Source: JAADEM01 sp965371855 (GTDB taxonomy: Bacteria; Bacteroidota; Bacteroidia; Bacteroidales; Marinilabiliaceae). From it: a stretch of 19,376 nt of DNA. Under the pieces are notes generated by a model. It was not told the DNA's origin. It ran no database searches and was given only the letters and a program-made list of their open reading frames with translations. The stretch spans positions 1 through 19,376 of the forward strand of contig CBDUZZ010000079.1 in the NCBI GenBank assembly GCA_965371855.1, given 5' to 3'. Shown one piece after another: positions 1-7,127 of this stretch (position 1 is its first letter; each line of letters starts with the position of its first letter). Position numbers and translations under genes: made by a program.

Positions 1-13
1 TCTTGCCATAGAA

Positions 14-44
14 CAAAGATACTTTAATTCGGTAATTAAACAAT
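14..44 (-). promoter_or_regulatory. Outward-facing Bacteroidota promoter for a gene left of the window
   Basis: On the minus strand TATCTTTG (14-21) matches the Bacteroidota -7 consensus TAnnTTTG exactly. An ATTG (41-44) lies 19 bases upstream, where the -33 element is expected. Transcription would leave the window to the left within about 10 bases, so the driven gene is not visible. It also implies that the M16 peptidase gene to the right, on the same strand, is separated from that gene by an independent promoter. Confidence 0.6.
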
Positions 45-106
45 CTTTACACTAGCCGGTAGGCAGGGATTCGCGCGTTAGCAGCGAGATTAACTTCAAA
101 ACTTGA

Positions 107-120
107 TAATTCGTAATTCC
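107..120 (-). repeat. Short TAATTC(G/C) heptad pair, 3' of the M16 peptidase gene
   Basis: Two tandem heptads, TAATTCG and TAATTCC on the plus strand, lie 57 bases past the stop codon of the minus-strand peptidase gene. This is the shortest of four copies in the window of the same repeat family. The rest of 1-176 holds no ORF that I can support. Confidence 0.55.
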
Positions 121-176
121 AAAGCACCGCTTATCACTCATCAGATGACTTAGGGTCATCAGATTAGTGTAAACAA

Positions 177-3161
177 TTAATCCGTAATCTTAACAACTGC
201 TTTAAATAGTTTTTTATTCTCCTCAATCTTCTCATCGTTTCCATAAACACAAATAACATCTTTGTCAAGGATATCCTGTACCATTTTTTCCATACTTCTG
301 ATATCGCTATCCGTAGTGCTTAAGATATCTGCCCTATCAGCTTTCAACTGTTCATGTGTCTCTTTTCTCAGGTAGCGGGCAAATGCCGTTGCTCCTTTTT
401 GAGAGTTCGTTAACGGACTATCCATCCTGGCAATAGTACCAATGATAAAGCGTGTCATGGTATTCTTGTCTGCTTCAAAGTTGTGTAAAAACTCAGGAGT
501 TGCATTGAAGTTATCCAATGTCTCTTTCAGATTAGGATCCCTGTAGGATGCAAAGTAAGATTGACCGGAGGGAGAGAAGCCACAAAATCCACCGTAAGCA
601 CCACCTAATACACGTATTTGCGTTTGCAGGTAGTCGGTTGAAAGAACCTGATTCAGCACCTTCATCTTACCATTCCAATCATAACCAAGATTCTTGAAAT
701 CATAACCTTTAACTACATACTGAACTTTAGAAGCAGATTTTAATCCTTCATTTTTCTTTTCAAGATTAAATTTCCATTCTAAATGTTTAACTGAATTATC
801 CGGTAGGGTAGAAGCAAGCATATTTAATCCCTTTGTGTAAGATGAATAATTTTCATCGGAGCAGGTTACAGCCGCAAGAAGATTATTTTTATTAAAAAGC
901 AAAGATGCTGTTTGTTCAAGGTTTTTAATAATCTCATCTTTTTTCTTATCAAAATTCTCTGTCAACTCAGTAATGAAACGGTAGTAATTAAGTCCGCCGG
1001 TTAGTTCATCAAATATGCCTGAATTAGTGTAGTACGATGCCATACGTGTCATTGCAACCTGAATTCCGTTGTTTTTTATCATTGATTCAATCCTTGCCTG
1101 ATGCCTTGTCAGTAATGATTTGAGCCTCTCAGGATCATTATATTTTGTGTTGTTCAGCATCTCAGAAGTCAGTTCAAACAGTTTATCTGTTTTTTCAATT
1201 GTGACTTTAGACGAAACAATAAATTCAGGTATCAGATTATCATCCGAATAATTTTCAGGATAGCTGTTTACCATAGCATAAAAACCTCCTGTATTAATGT
1301 TCAGTGCATTGTCTAACGCGCCATAAGCATAATTCTCAGTGCTTAGCTTCGATAGAAGTGTGGTTAACAGGTTTGTGTATGGAATCAGCTCTTGCGGAAT
1401 AGTCCGCAAATCAAAGTATAATCTGGAATAAATAATATTGTTGGTAAATGCATTGTGGTGAAGAACGGGAACATTATTAACATTATTCTCTTTTACCCTG
1501 TACCACTCCACTTCAGGACTAATGTCCGACAGCTGCAACATTGGGATTGTTGCCAGGGCTTCAGGAGTATCTTCCTCTTTCTGATATTCTTTAAGTTCTT
1601 GAGTTGTTTTCACCAGTTTCTCCAATTCATCCTTACTTAACGATTCCTTATAATCAGCCAGTTCTTTCTTTATTGAGCTGGTGATTTCCGTTTGCAGACC
1701 CGGTTGCGGTTTTAATACCATCAACACAGCATGAGGATTAGAAATCAGGTATTTGTCGATAATCTCTTCCATCATGTTTGTACTCAACGATTGTTTAATT
1801 TTCTTTAACGGTTCGTTATATTCAAGTCCCAGGAACGGGTCTCCTGCAAACATCCAACCTTGATAATTCATAAACAGATACATCATTCCTTTTTGTGGTG
1901 TATCTCCCTCTTTAAGGTTGAATTCCATACGATTGATAATACCTTCCAGCATCTTTTTGTCAAGTCCTTCTTTACTGACTTTTTTCAAAGTATTAAAGAT
2001 GATTGATTTGAACTTTTCCTTGTCTTCAGGATTGGCATTACGAACCTGAATTTCAAAAATATTTTGTAATGACTCATTAAAAGAAGCACTAATATCTTGT
2101 CCTATTCTGGCCTCTTGTAAAGCAAGTCGTATAGGTCCCGATTCGTGATTAACCAAGGCATCAGATAATACATCCATAGCCATACAAAGAGTGCGGTCGG
2201 TACTTTGGCCTGCAACAAAACTCAAATTAAGGAATGATTGATTTTTAGTATCACTACCCTCCGGTACAGGATATGTTTTCTCCTGCTCTTTCATTGCTTC
2301 AAAAGGCTTCTGTAGTGGAATTGATATCTCACTCTCAGATTTGTCAAAGTTGGAAAGGTATTCAGAGTTGATGAATTCAAGTTCTTTATCAAGATCGCCA
2401 TTACCATACAGTAAAATATAGCTGTTTGACGGGTGGTAGTATGTTTTATGGAAGTTGACAAAATATTCGTATGTCATTTTTGGTATCTCCATAGGATAAC
2501 CGCCTGATGATACACCATAAGTGTTGTCAGGAAACAGCATTTTGTTAATCTGATAACTCAATTCACGTTCAGGGTTAGAGAAGGATCCTTTCATTTCATT
2601 ATAAACAACGCCTTTATAGGTGATTTCGTCATTTATGTTATCCAGCTCATAATGCCATCCTTCTTGCATGAAGATACGTTTGTCAGTCAAAACCATAGGA
2701 TAAAATACGGCATCAAGATATACATGCATAAGGTTAAAATAGTCTTTGTCATTCATGCTGGCTACCGGATAAGTGGTGATATCCGATCCTGTCATAGCAT
2801 TCAGGAAGGTATTTAGAGAGCCTTTCATAAGTACATCAAACGGGCTTTTTACAGGGAAGTGTTTTGAACCGTTCAGAACAGAATGCTCCATGATATGAGG
2901 AGCACCGTAATCGTGTTGAGGAGCAGTTTTAAAGGCTATATTAAAGAGCTTGTTAGGGTCATCGGCAGCAATCTTAAAAAGACGTGCCCCACTTTTTTCA
3001 TGTTTAAAATAGTAACATTCTGCATTAACTTCTTTTACAAATTTCTTTTCTACAAGTTTAAAACCGTCGTACATATTATTTAATTTATATTTTTCGTTAG
3101 TGGTGCATGACCCCAAAATGGTCAAAAGTGCGACAAAGATAGTAAGTTGTTTTGTTTTCAT
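177..3161 (-). CDS. M16C-family (PreP/insulinase-like) zinc metallopeptidase lipoprotein
   Basis: This 994-residue protein has the full length of the M16C presequence-protease type, with two tandem M16 halves in one chain. The inverted zinc motif HIMEH is at residues 89-93 (ligands H89 and H93, catalytic E92). The downstream glutamate is E189 in GVVYNEMKG, a hallmark of the subfamily. The N terminus is a lipoprotein signal peptide with lipobox LGSC at 16-19, so the mature protein should be lipid-anchored at C19 in the cell envelope. It probably degrades peptides in the periplasm or at the cell surface; the substrate is unknown. The PNGase-like gene lies 113 bases upstream on the same strand and the two could be co-transcribed, since I see no good promoter in the gap. 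The ATG at 3161 is supported because the signal peptide begins there. Confidence 0.93.
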   Translation of the reverse strand: MKTKQLTIFVALLTILGSCTTNEKYKLNNMYDGFKLVEKKFVKEVNAECYYFKHEKSGARLFKIAADDPNKLFNIAFKTAPQHDYGAPHIMEHSVLNGSKHFPVKSPFDVLMKGSLNTFLNAMTGSDITTYPVASMNDKDYFNLMHVYLDAVFYPMVLTDKRIFMQEGWHYELDNINDEITYKGVVYNEMKGSFSNPERELSYQINKMLFPDNTYGVSSGGYPMEIPKMTYEYFVNFHKTYYHPSNSYILLYGNGDLDKELEFINSEYLSNFDKSESEISIPLQKPFEAMKEQEKTYPVPEGSDTKNQSFLNLSFVAGQSTDRTLCMAMDVLSDALVNHESGPIRLALQEARIGQDISASFNESLQNIFEIQVRNANPEDKEKFKSIIFNTLKKVSKEGLDKKMLEGIINRMEFNLKEGDTPQKGMMYLFMNYQGWMFAGDPFLGLEYNEPLKKIKQSLSTNMMEEIIDKYLISNPHAVLMVLKPQPGLQTEITSSIKKELADYKESLSKDELEKLVKTTQELKEYQKEEDTPEALATIPMLQLSDISPEVEWYRVKENNVNNVPVLHHNAFTNNIIYSRLYFDLRTIPQELIPYTNLLTTLLSKLSTENYAYGALDNALNINTGGFYAMVNSYPENYSDDNLIPEFIVSSKVTIEKTDKLFELTSEMLNNTKYNDPERLKSLLTRHQARIESMIKNNGIQVAMTRMASYYTNSGIFDELTGGLNYYRFITELTENFDKKKDEIIKNLEQTASLLFNKNNLLAAVTCSDENYSSYTKGLNMLASTLPDNSVKHLEWKFNLEKKNEGLKSASKVQYVVKGYDFKNLGYDWNGKMKVLNQVLSTDYLQTQIRVLGGAYGGFCGFSPSGQSYFASYRDPNLKETLDNFNATPEFLHNFEADKNTMTRFIIGTIARMDSPLTNSQKGATAFARYLRKETHEQLKADRADILSTTDSDIRSMEKMVQDILDKDVICVYGNDEKIEENKKLFKAVVKITD

Positions 3162-3236
3162 GATTGGCTATATTTTTTAGTTTCGGGTTTCTGGTTCCAA
3201 GTTTCTAATTTGGATTTAGAATGACTCTCAGCCCCA

Positions 3237-3278
3237 TAATTCCTAATTCCTAATTCCTAATTCGTAATTCGTAATTAT
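3237..3278 (-). repeat. TAATTCC heptad array (6 units) abutting the PNGase-like stop codon
   Basis: Six contiguous 7-mers (three TAATTCC, two TAATTCG, then TAATTAT) run into the stop codon of the minus-strand PNGase-like gene, whose stop is 3275-3277. In the RNA of that gene this reads as GAATTA repeats starting at the stop. The neighbouring stretch 3177-3205 contains another degenerate word pattern (GTTTCGGGTTTCTGGTTCC). Together they fill the spacer between the two hydrolase genes. Confidence 0.8.
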
Positions 3279-5182
3279 TTATTAATCCTTGTTTTATACT
3301 CTAGTTTCCCGTCTACATGTACTTCAACAATATATCTGCCTTTTGGGAGATGTGAAATGTCGAATTTATACTCGCCACCGGGAGTGTTATAAAATGTGTG
3401 TTTTTCAACATTGTTCCCGATAGTCATCAGGATAATTTCCATTTCAACTTTCTCATTGAAATAGGTGTAAAGCGTGAACTTATTATCTTTTATTCTTTTG
3501 GGATAGATAAAGAAATCATAAACAGGTTCCTTGGGAGGAGTAAATTCAGGAGTAGTGACAAAAGCAAACATCTGACCGTCACCACAGTCTTTTTCAAAAA
3601 GATGAATTAGTCTTCCCTCATAGTCGAGTAGTCGTAAATATCCAAATCCTTGCTTGACCTTAAACCAGAATTCCAGGCCATCACCACCTTCATCGGTTAA
3701 GTACATTTCGTAAGGTGCAGAAGCAAGATGAATTGTATCGGTGTAAAGAGTATCAGGTTTGGTGTTAACAGGTCGCTTAATGTATACCGTATCTCCTGAT
3801 TGATCTAGAATAAAGATTGTGTTTTCTTCAGGAGTATTATTGGTTTTGTATTGAATGATAAAATCCTCAGGCATATTTGCGGGTGCATCAAACAAAGAAG
3901 ACAGAGTGTTGTCACCTTCCCAGGCATCACGTTTACCATTGGGTTTTTTGCACTCTACAATAAACTTGTTTTCACCATTTGTGAAGTCTCTCTTCCCGGG
4001 TAGTGTAATCTCAGTTGTTTGATTGAATATAAGATTGCCTTTCCACTTAAAAGTTTTTTTCTTAAAGCCCTCTGTTCCGTAATCAATTTGTAAGGATTTT
4101 AACGGATTTTTCCCAAGGTTTCTTATCCTTATTCTTGCATTAAAACATGCAGGGTTCGAGCGGTTATAGAACTTATCGGAGTTAGGGGTGATTATTGCAT
4201 CAATAGCAACATCATTCTTATTTTCCGGAGCTCCGTATTGTATCAGAACGGATGATATATTCTCTTTTGCCTGAATATTTTCAGTTGCTGTATATGGTTC
4301 CATCTCAATTTTAAAACTATTCTCACCCGATGTAGGATATACATCAATCTGATCAGGTTGTTGTAAATCACCCGGGCACCATAAAGCGCGGTCGAATATC
4401 CATGTTCCTCCCTGCGGATAGAGCGGATTATCGCCACAGTTTTTCCAAAGTTCCTTGTGTTGAACTTGTTTGCCGTTAAAAAAGACCTCTCTCCATCTGT
4501 TACAAAATTCACTACATCCTTTAGGTCTATCCATTCCATGACCTGTATGCTGAATTCGAAGGCGGTTGATGACAGCTCCTTCAACACGGCTGTAAGTAAT
4601 CTCTTTCAGTACATCTTCAGTAGGATTTTCAGGGTCTCCATACGGATACTGATTATCCCACATTGGTTGGATAGAAAGAGGTACAATTGTCGGCGGACCT
4701 GCTGTGATTTCAAAATCAATGGTAAGAGCCCAGCCCACGGTTTTTGGTTCATAGCCTGTATGCTCATATTCAATCTCAACACTGTCGCGCAAAAGCATTG
4801 AAAAATCAGTTACATCAACACTCCATGTAAAATCCCATCCTTTACTGTAGATGCTACCGTAGGGCGTAAGCATACGGCCAATTTCATAATTCAATATTTC
4901 GCCGTTTTTGCCTTCTGCGTTTAAAATCCTGATATGGTCGCAATAATCCCAGTGTGCTGTAGAGAGCGAGTCTGGAGTCCCAAGGGTAATATGCATGATG
5001 ATTTTCCTTACCGGAACATCTTTACCGGGAAATACTCCCCATGCAGGATATGAGTTTGTTCCTCTTGAAGGATCTGTGGTAATAGTTGCACGTTTGTGAG
5101 TGATAACATGCCTGGTGCCGGTTTGTTGACCAAAGCTACTTACAAAAAGTCCAAGAAATAGAAATGTAAGAAGGAGTTTCAT
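3275..5182 (-). CDS. PNGase F-like peptide-N-glycosidase, secreted, with C-terminal sorting-like domain
   Basis: The 635-residue product starts with a signal peptide (about 1-19, ending SSFGQ). Residues ~55-300 resemble the two-jelly-roll PNGase F fold: a WDYCDHI segment (78-84), EIGRMLTPYG (100-109), a SVDVTDF strand (121-127), and a Cys-rich block with GCSEFC (222-227) followed by NCGDNPLYPQGGTW (248-261) and WCPG. E225 probably corresponds to the essential glutamate of PNGase F, and D79 or D82 to its catalytic aspartate. Such enzymes cleave the amide link between N-glycans and asparagine, implying access to eukaryotic glycoproteins. Further beta-rich domains follow, including a DEGGDGLEFW motif. 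The last ~75 residues look like a T9SS type A sorting domain (GRYIVEVHVDG near the end), so export to the cell surface is inferred. It has its own promoter, and the start lies about 33 bases after the predicted transcription start. Confidence 0.85.
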   Translation of the reverse strand: MKLLLTFLFLGLFVSSFGQQTGTRHVITHKRATITTDPSRGTNSYPAWGVFPGKDVPVRKIIMHITLGTPDSLSTAHWDYCDHIRILNAEGKNGEILNYEIGRMLTPYGSIYSKGWDFTWSVDVTDFSMLLRDSVEIEYEHTGYEPKTVGWALTIDFEITAGPPTIVPLSIQPMWDNQYPYGDPENPTEDVLKEITYSRVEGAVINRLRIQHTGHGMDRPKGCSEFCNRWREVFFNGKQVQHKELWKNCGDNPLYPQGGTWIFDRALWCPGDLQQPDQIDVYPTSGENSFKIEMEPYTATENIQAKENISSVLIQYGAPENKNDVAIDAIITPNSDKFYNRSNPACFNARIRIRNLGKNPLKSLQIDYGTEGFKKKTFKWKGNLIFNQTTEITLPGKRDFTNGENKFIVECKKPNGKRDAWEGDNTLSSLFDAPANMPEDFIIQYKTNNTPEENTIFILDQSGDTVYIKRPVNTKPDTLYTDTIHLASAPYEMYLTDEGGDGLEFWFKVKQGFGYLRLLDYEGRLIHLFEKDCGDGQMFAFVTTPEFTPPKEPVYDFFIYPKRIKDNKFTLYTYFNEKVEMEIILMTIGNNVEKHTFYNTPGGEYKFDISHLPKGRYIVEVHVDGKLEYKTRINK

Positions 5183-5220
5183 AATGAAAATGTCTTTTGA
5201 TTAATAAAATTTTGAGTTAA

Positions 5221-5252
5221 CAAATATACTTTATTTAATGTAGGTGGGCAAA
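5221..5252 (-). promoter_or_regulatory. Promoter of the PNGase-like gene
   Basis: On the minus strand TTTG (5249-5252), a 20-base gap and TATATTTG (5221-5228) form an exact match to the Bacteroidota TTTG-N20-TAnnTTTG promoter. Predicted transcription starts near 5215, 33 bases before the ATG at 5182. It lies directly behind the terminator of the upstream ncRNA, and the T-run of that terminator leads into the -33 element. This separates the ncRNA from the protein gene transcriptionally. Confidence 0.75.
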
Positions 5253-5254
5253 AC

Positions 5255-5497
5255 AAAAAAAAGCCGCTATAAAAAGCGGCTTTTTACTTATATGAACCGC
5301 ATCAACCCAGACTAATTAAACTCCTGTAAACAGGATTTGAGGGCATCAACTCATCGACAATCCTCCGTGCCGTAAACGACAATCCGCCATAGACGGATGA
5401 GGCCCGCTCTTTGAATCGGTAGCTACCTCGTTGTGTTAATAGTGTTGAGTTTAACAATCAAAAGTGATTGACGCGGTATTCATTAAGTCAAAGATCT
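5255..5497 (-). ncRNA. Structured stand-alone ncRNA, possibly 6S-like
   Basis: This region has no ORF of its own but has a complete transcription unit: promoter at 5503-5534, body of about 240 nt and strong terminator at 5258-5285. Ends joined by a long-range helix: 5483-5479 and 5476-5466 pair with 5307-5292 (16 bp including 2 G-U, with one 2-nt bulge), enclosing about 190 nt. Inside are clear hairpins: UCCUG-UUUA-CAGGA (5335-5322), AUCCGUC-UAU-GGCGGAU (5398-5382, one G-U) and GUCG-UUUA-CGGC (5380-5369). A 10-nt palindrome GGUAGCUACC lies at 5427-5418. Size, a closing stem and a small hairpin on the 3' strand fit the general plan of 6S RNA, the RNA polymerase-binding regulator, but I do not recognise the sequence securely. 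It lacks the tmRNA and RNase P signatures I know. A leader or attenuator for the PNGase-like gene is the alternative; the separate downstream promoter argues against it. Confidence 0.72.
5258..5285 (-). terminator. Strong intrinsic terminator of the ncRNA
   Basis: An 11-bp perfect stem (5258-5268 with 5275-5285; core AGCCGCT/AGCGGCT) closes a 6-nt loop. On the minus strand it is followed by a run of 8 T, part of it in the stem, then GTTTTG; on the plus strand the T-run is only 5 long. It sits between divergent protein genes, where no mRNA should end, which points to an RNA transcribed leftwards. The 5' arm could alternatively pair with GCGGUU at 5300-5295, which is part of the closing helix of the ncRNA. 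Confidence 0.88.
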
Positions 5498-5502
5498 TAT
5501 AT

Positions 5503-5534
5503 CAAAGATAACTTTTTTATAGCAATAAACCAAA
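5503..5534 (-). promoter_or_regulatory. Promoter of the ncRNA
   Basis: On the minus strand TTTG (5531-5534), a 20-base gap and TATCTTTG (5503-5510) match the Bacteroidota promoter exactly. The predicted start is near 5497. Directly downstream is the 5' strand of the closing helix of the RNA. A partial copy of the -7 box (GATCTTTG) follows about 14 bases on, at 5489-5496. Confidence 0.75.
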
Positions 5535-5560
5535 GAAATTTTCAATGTTTATCGGTGTTT

Positions 5561-5592
5561 TTTGTTAATTAAGTGTATTCAAGATATTTATG
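5561..5592 (+). promoter_or_regulatory. Candidate promoter for the exonuclease/GIY-YIG gene
   Basis: TTTG (5561-5564), a 20-base gap and TATTTATG (5585-5592) match the Bacteroidota promoter with one mismatch in the -7 box. It would give a leader of about 100 nt containing the dispersed word AATCTTCACATCATCACATC (5634-5653). No better match lies closer to the gene. Confidence 0.4.
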
Positions 5593-5699
5593 GAGATAAA
5601 GGGGCTACTGCTGACTGAAAACATCAACTAATCTTCACATCATCACATCAACGAATCAATTATTTTCTATTTTTACAGTGCAATAATTAACAATTGGGG

Positions 5700-7067
5700 A
5701 TGTACACTATAATTGACATTGAAACAACGGGAGGGAGTTTTAAAACAGGTAAAATAACAGAGATAGCTATTTATAAGTTTGATGGGGACAGTGTTATTGA
5801 TGAATTTGTTTCCCTTATCAATCCTGAGATCTTTATTTCTCCTTATATTGTTCAGTTAACCGGTATTACAAATGAGATGGTTGAGAATGCTCCCCGGTTT
5901 TTTGAAGTTGCCAGACAAATTGTTGAAATAACAGAGGATACTGTTTTTGTCGCTCATAATGCTCCATTCGATTATGGTTTTATTCGTTCTGAATTTGCAA
6001 CTCTGGGTTTTGATTTTAAACGCTCTACTCTTTGCACGGTTAAGTTGGCGCGTAAACTTATTCCCGGCCTGCCTTCATATAGCCTGGGAAATATTTGTTC
6101 TGCTTTTGGTATCGAGAACAGTGCCCGTCATCGTGCTGCCGGTGATGCCCTTGCAACAGTAGAGCTGTTCAGACTGTTGCTGAGAAAAAATAATGGTATT
6201 ATAATTCCTGATAATCCGTATAGCCGTTTTTCTGCGGATTCATTACATCCCTCTCTTTCAATTGACCATATCAAACAGTTACCGGAAGATGCCGGGGTTT
6301 ACTACTTTCATAATGAGGAAGGTAACGTGATTTATGTTGGTAAAAGTAAAAGCATAAAAAAGAGGGTGCTGACACACCTTGGTAATCCAAAAACAAAAAA
6401 AGGTATTGAATTAAAACAGAAAACAGCCGATATTACTTTTATACTTACAGGTAGCGAATTGGTTGCACTATTGAAAGAGTCTGATGAGATTAAAACATTA
6501 AAACCATTGTATAACAGGGCACAGAAAAAGCAGAAAAACAGTTTTGGGTTATACAGCTATTTTGACAGAAAGGGGTATTGCAGGCTATTGTTGAAAAGAA
6601 ATTCGGGTGTAGATATTCCATATATCTCTTTTGGCAGTATGAAAGAAGCAAACATTGCGCTGTTCAATTGGGTTGATGAGTACGATCTTTGTCAGCAGCT
6701 TTGCGGTTTGTATGAAGGTAATAACGGCTGTTTTCGGTATGGATTGAAACAGTGTGCCGGCGCTTGTGTTGGTGAGGAATCTTCCGTAATGTACAATGTC
6801 AGGATAGAGAATCTATTAAAAGAGCTGTCGTGTAAGTTTAACAACGCTGTTATTGTAGATAAAGGAAGGAGTGATGAAGAGAATTCGCTTGTTATTATTG
6901 AGAATGGATCGTATCTGGGCTTTGGCTGGATTGACAGACATGAGCCGGTAAGCGTACCCGAAGAGTTTAAAGAACATATAAGTTACATGACAGATAATCG
7001 TGATGTACGCACAATAATATCAGGCTATCTGAAACGTAACAAACCTGAAAGAATTATAACGTACTGA
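5700..7067 (+). CDS. DEDDh 3'-5' exonuclease fused to GIY-YIG (UvrC/Cho-like) endonuclease
   Basis: The 455-residue protein combines two nucleases. The N-terminal DnaQ/epsilon-like exonuclease shows DIETTG (D6, E8), HNAPFD (D91) and HRAAGDA (H144, D149), the DEDDh metal-binding set. From about 195 a GIY-YIG domain follows: GVYYF (199-203), YVGKS (212-216), R222, a likely catalytic E260 in ALLKESDEIK, and KPLYN (268-272). A Cys-rich block (C331, C335, C344, C352, C356) resembles the one following the nuclease domain of UvrC/Cho. Fusions of this kind are known in other bacteria and are thought to act in DNA repair or damage processing; the role here is inferred. I start at ATG 5700 rather than the in-frame TTG at 5694, because proteins of this family begin a few residues before the DIETTG motif. 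The active sites appear complete. Confidence 0.9.
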   Translation: MYTIIDIETTGGSFKTGKITEIAIYKFDGDSVIDEFVSLINPEIFISPYIVQLTGITNEMVENAPRFFEVARQIVEITEDTVFVAHNAPFDYGFIRSEFATLGFDFKRSTLCTVKLARKLIPGLPSYSLGNICSAFGIENSARHRAAGDALATVELFRLLLRKNNGIIIPDNPYSRFSADSLHPSLSIDHIKQLPEDAGVYYFHNEEGNVIYVGKSKSIKKRVLTHLGNPKTKKGIELKQKTADITFILTGSELVALLKESDEIKTLKPLYNRAQKKQKNSFGLYSYFDRKGYCRLLLKRNSGVDIPYISFGSMKEANIALFNWVDEYDLCQQLCGLYEGNNGCFRYGLKQCAGACVGEESSVMYNVRIENLLKELSCKFNNAVIVDKGRSDEENSLVIIENGSYLGFGWIDRHEPVSVPEEFKEHISYMTDNRDVRTIISGYLKRNKPERIITY

Positions 7068-7089
7068 AGAAATGTATGTGTAATTTTGT

Positions 7090-7097
7090 TATTTTTG
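7090..7097 (+). promoter_or_regulatory. Candidate -7 box for the TonB-dependent receptor gene
   Basis: TATTTTTG matches TAnnTTTG 31 bases before the ATG, in the 60-bp gap after the nuclease gene. No convincing -33 element lies 19-20 bases upstream, so promoter strength is doubtful and read-through from the preceding gene is possible. Confidence 0.4.
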
Positions 7098-7127
7098 TTA
7101 TAGAAGGAGTAAACAAAACCTAAGATC

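Noticed and set aside
55..92. GC-richer patch that might be a tRNA or RNA remnant
   Set aside because: No cloverleaf or stable stem could be formed, and no CCA end or anticodon arm was seen.
144..160. GATGAC/GTCATC hairpin as terminator of the M16 peptidase gene
   Set aside because: The 6-bp stem is not followed by a T-run on the minus strand, so it does not meet the intrinsic terminator pattern.
3134..3141. TATCTTTG -7 box on the minus strand at the 5' end of the M16 peptidase gene
   Set aside because: It lies inside codons 7-9 of a well-formed lipoprotein signal peptide. A start downstream of it would remove the lipobox, so it is taken as a chance match.
3237..3278. TAATTCC arrays as CRISPR-like or coding repeats
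   Set aside because: The units are 7 bp without spacers, contain in-frame stops and lie outside genes. They are simple tandem repeats.
4457..4801. 114-codon open frame on the plus strand inside the PNGase-like gene
   Set aside because: It is antisense to conserved PNGase F motifs, has no domain signal and is best explained as a shadow frame.
5255..5497. Riboswitch controlling the PNGase-like gene
   Set aside because: A separate exact promoter at 5221-5252 follows the terminator, and I recognise no ligand-binding motif. Kept only as an alternative to a stand-alone RNA.
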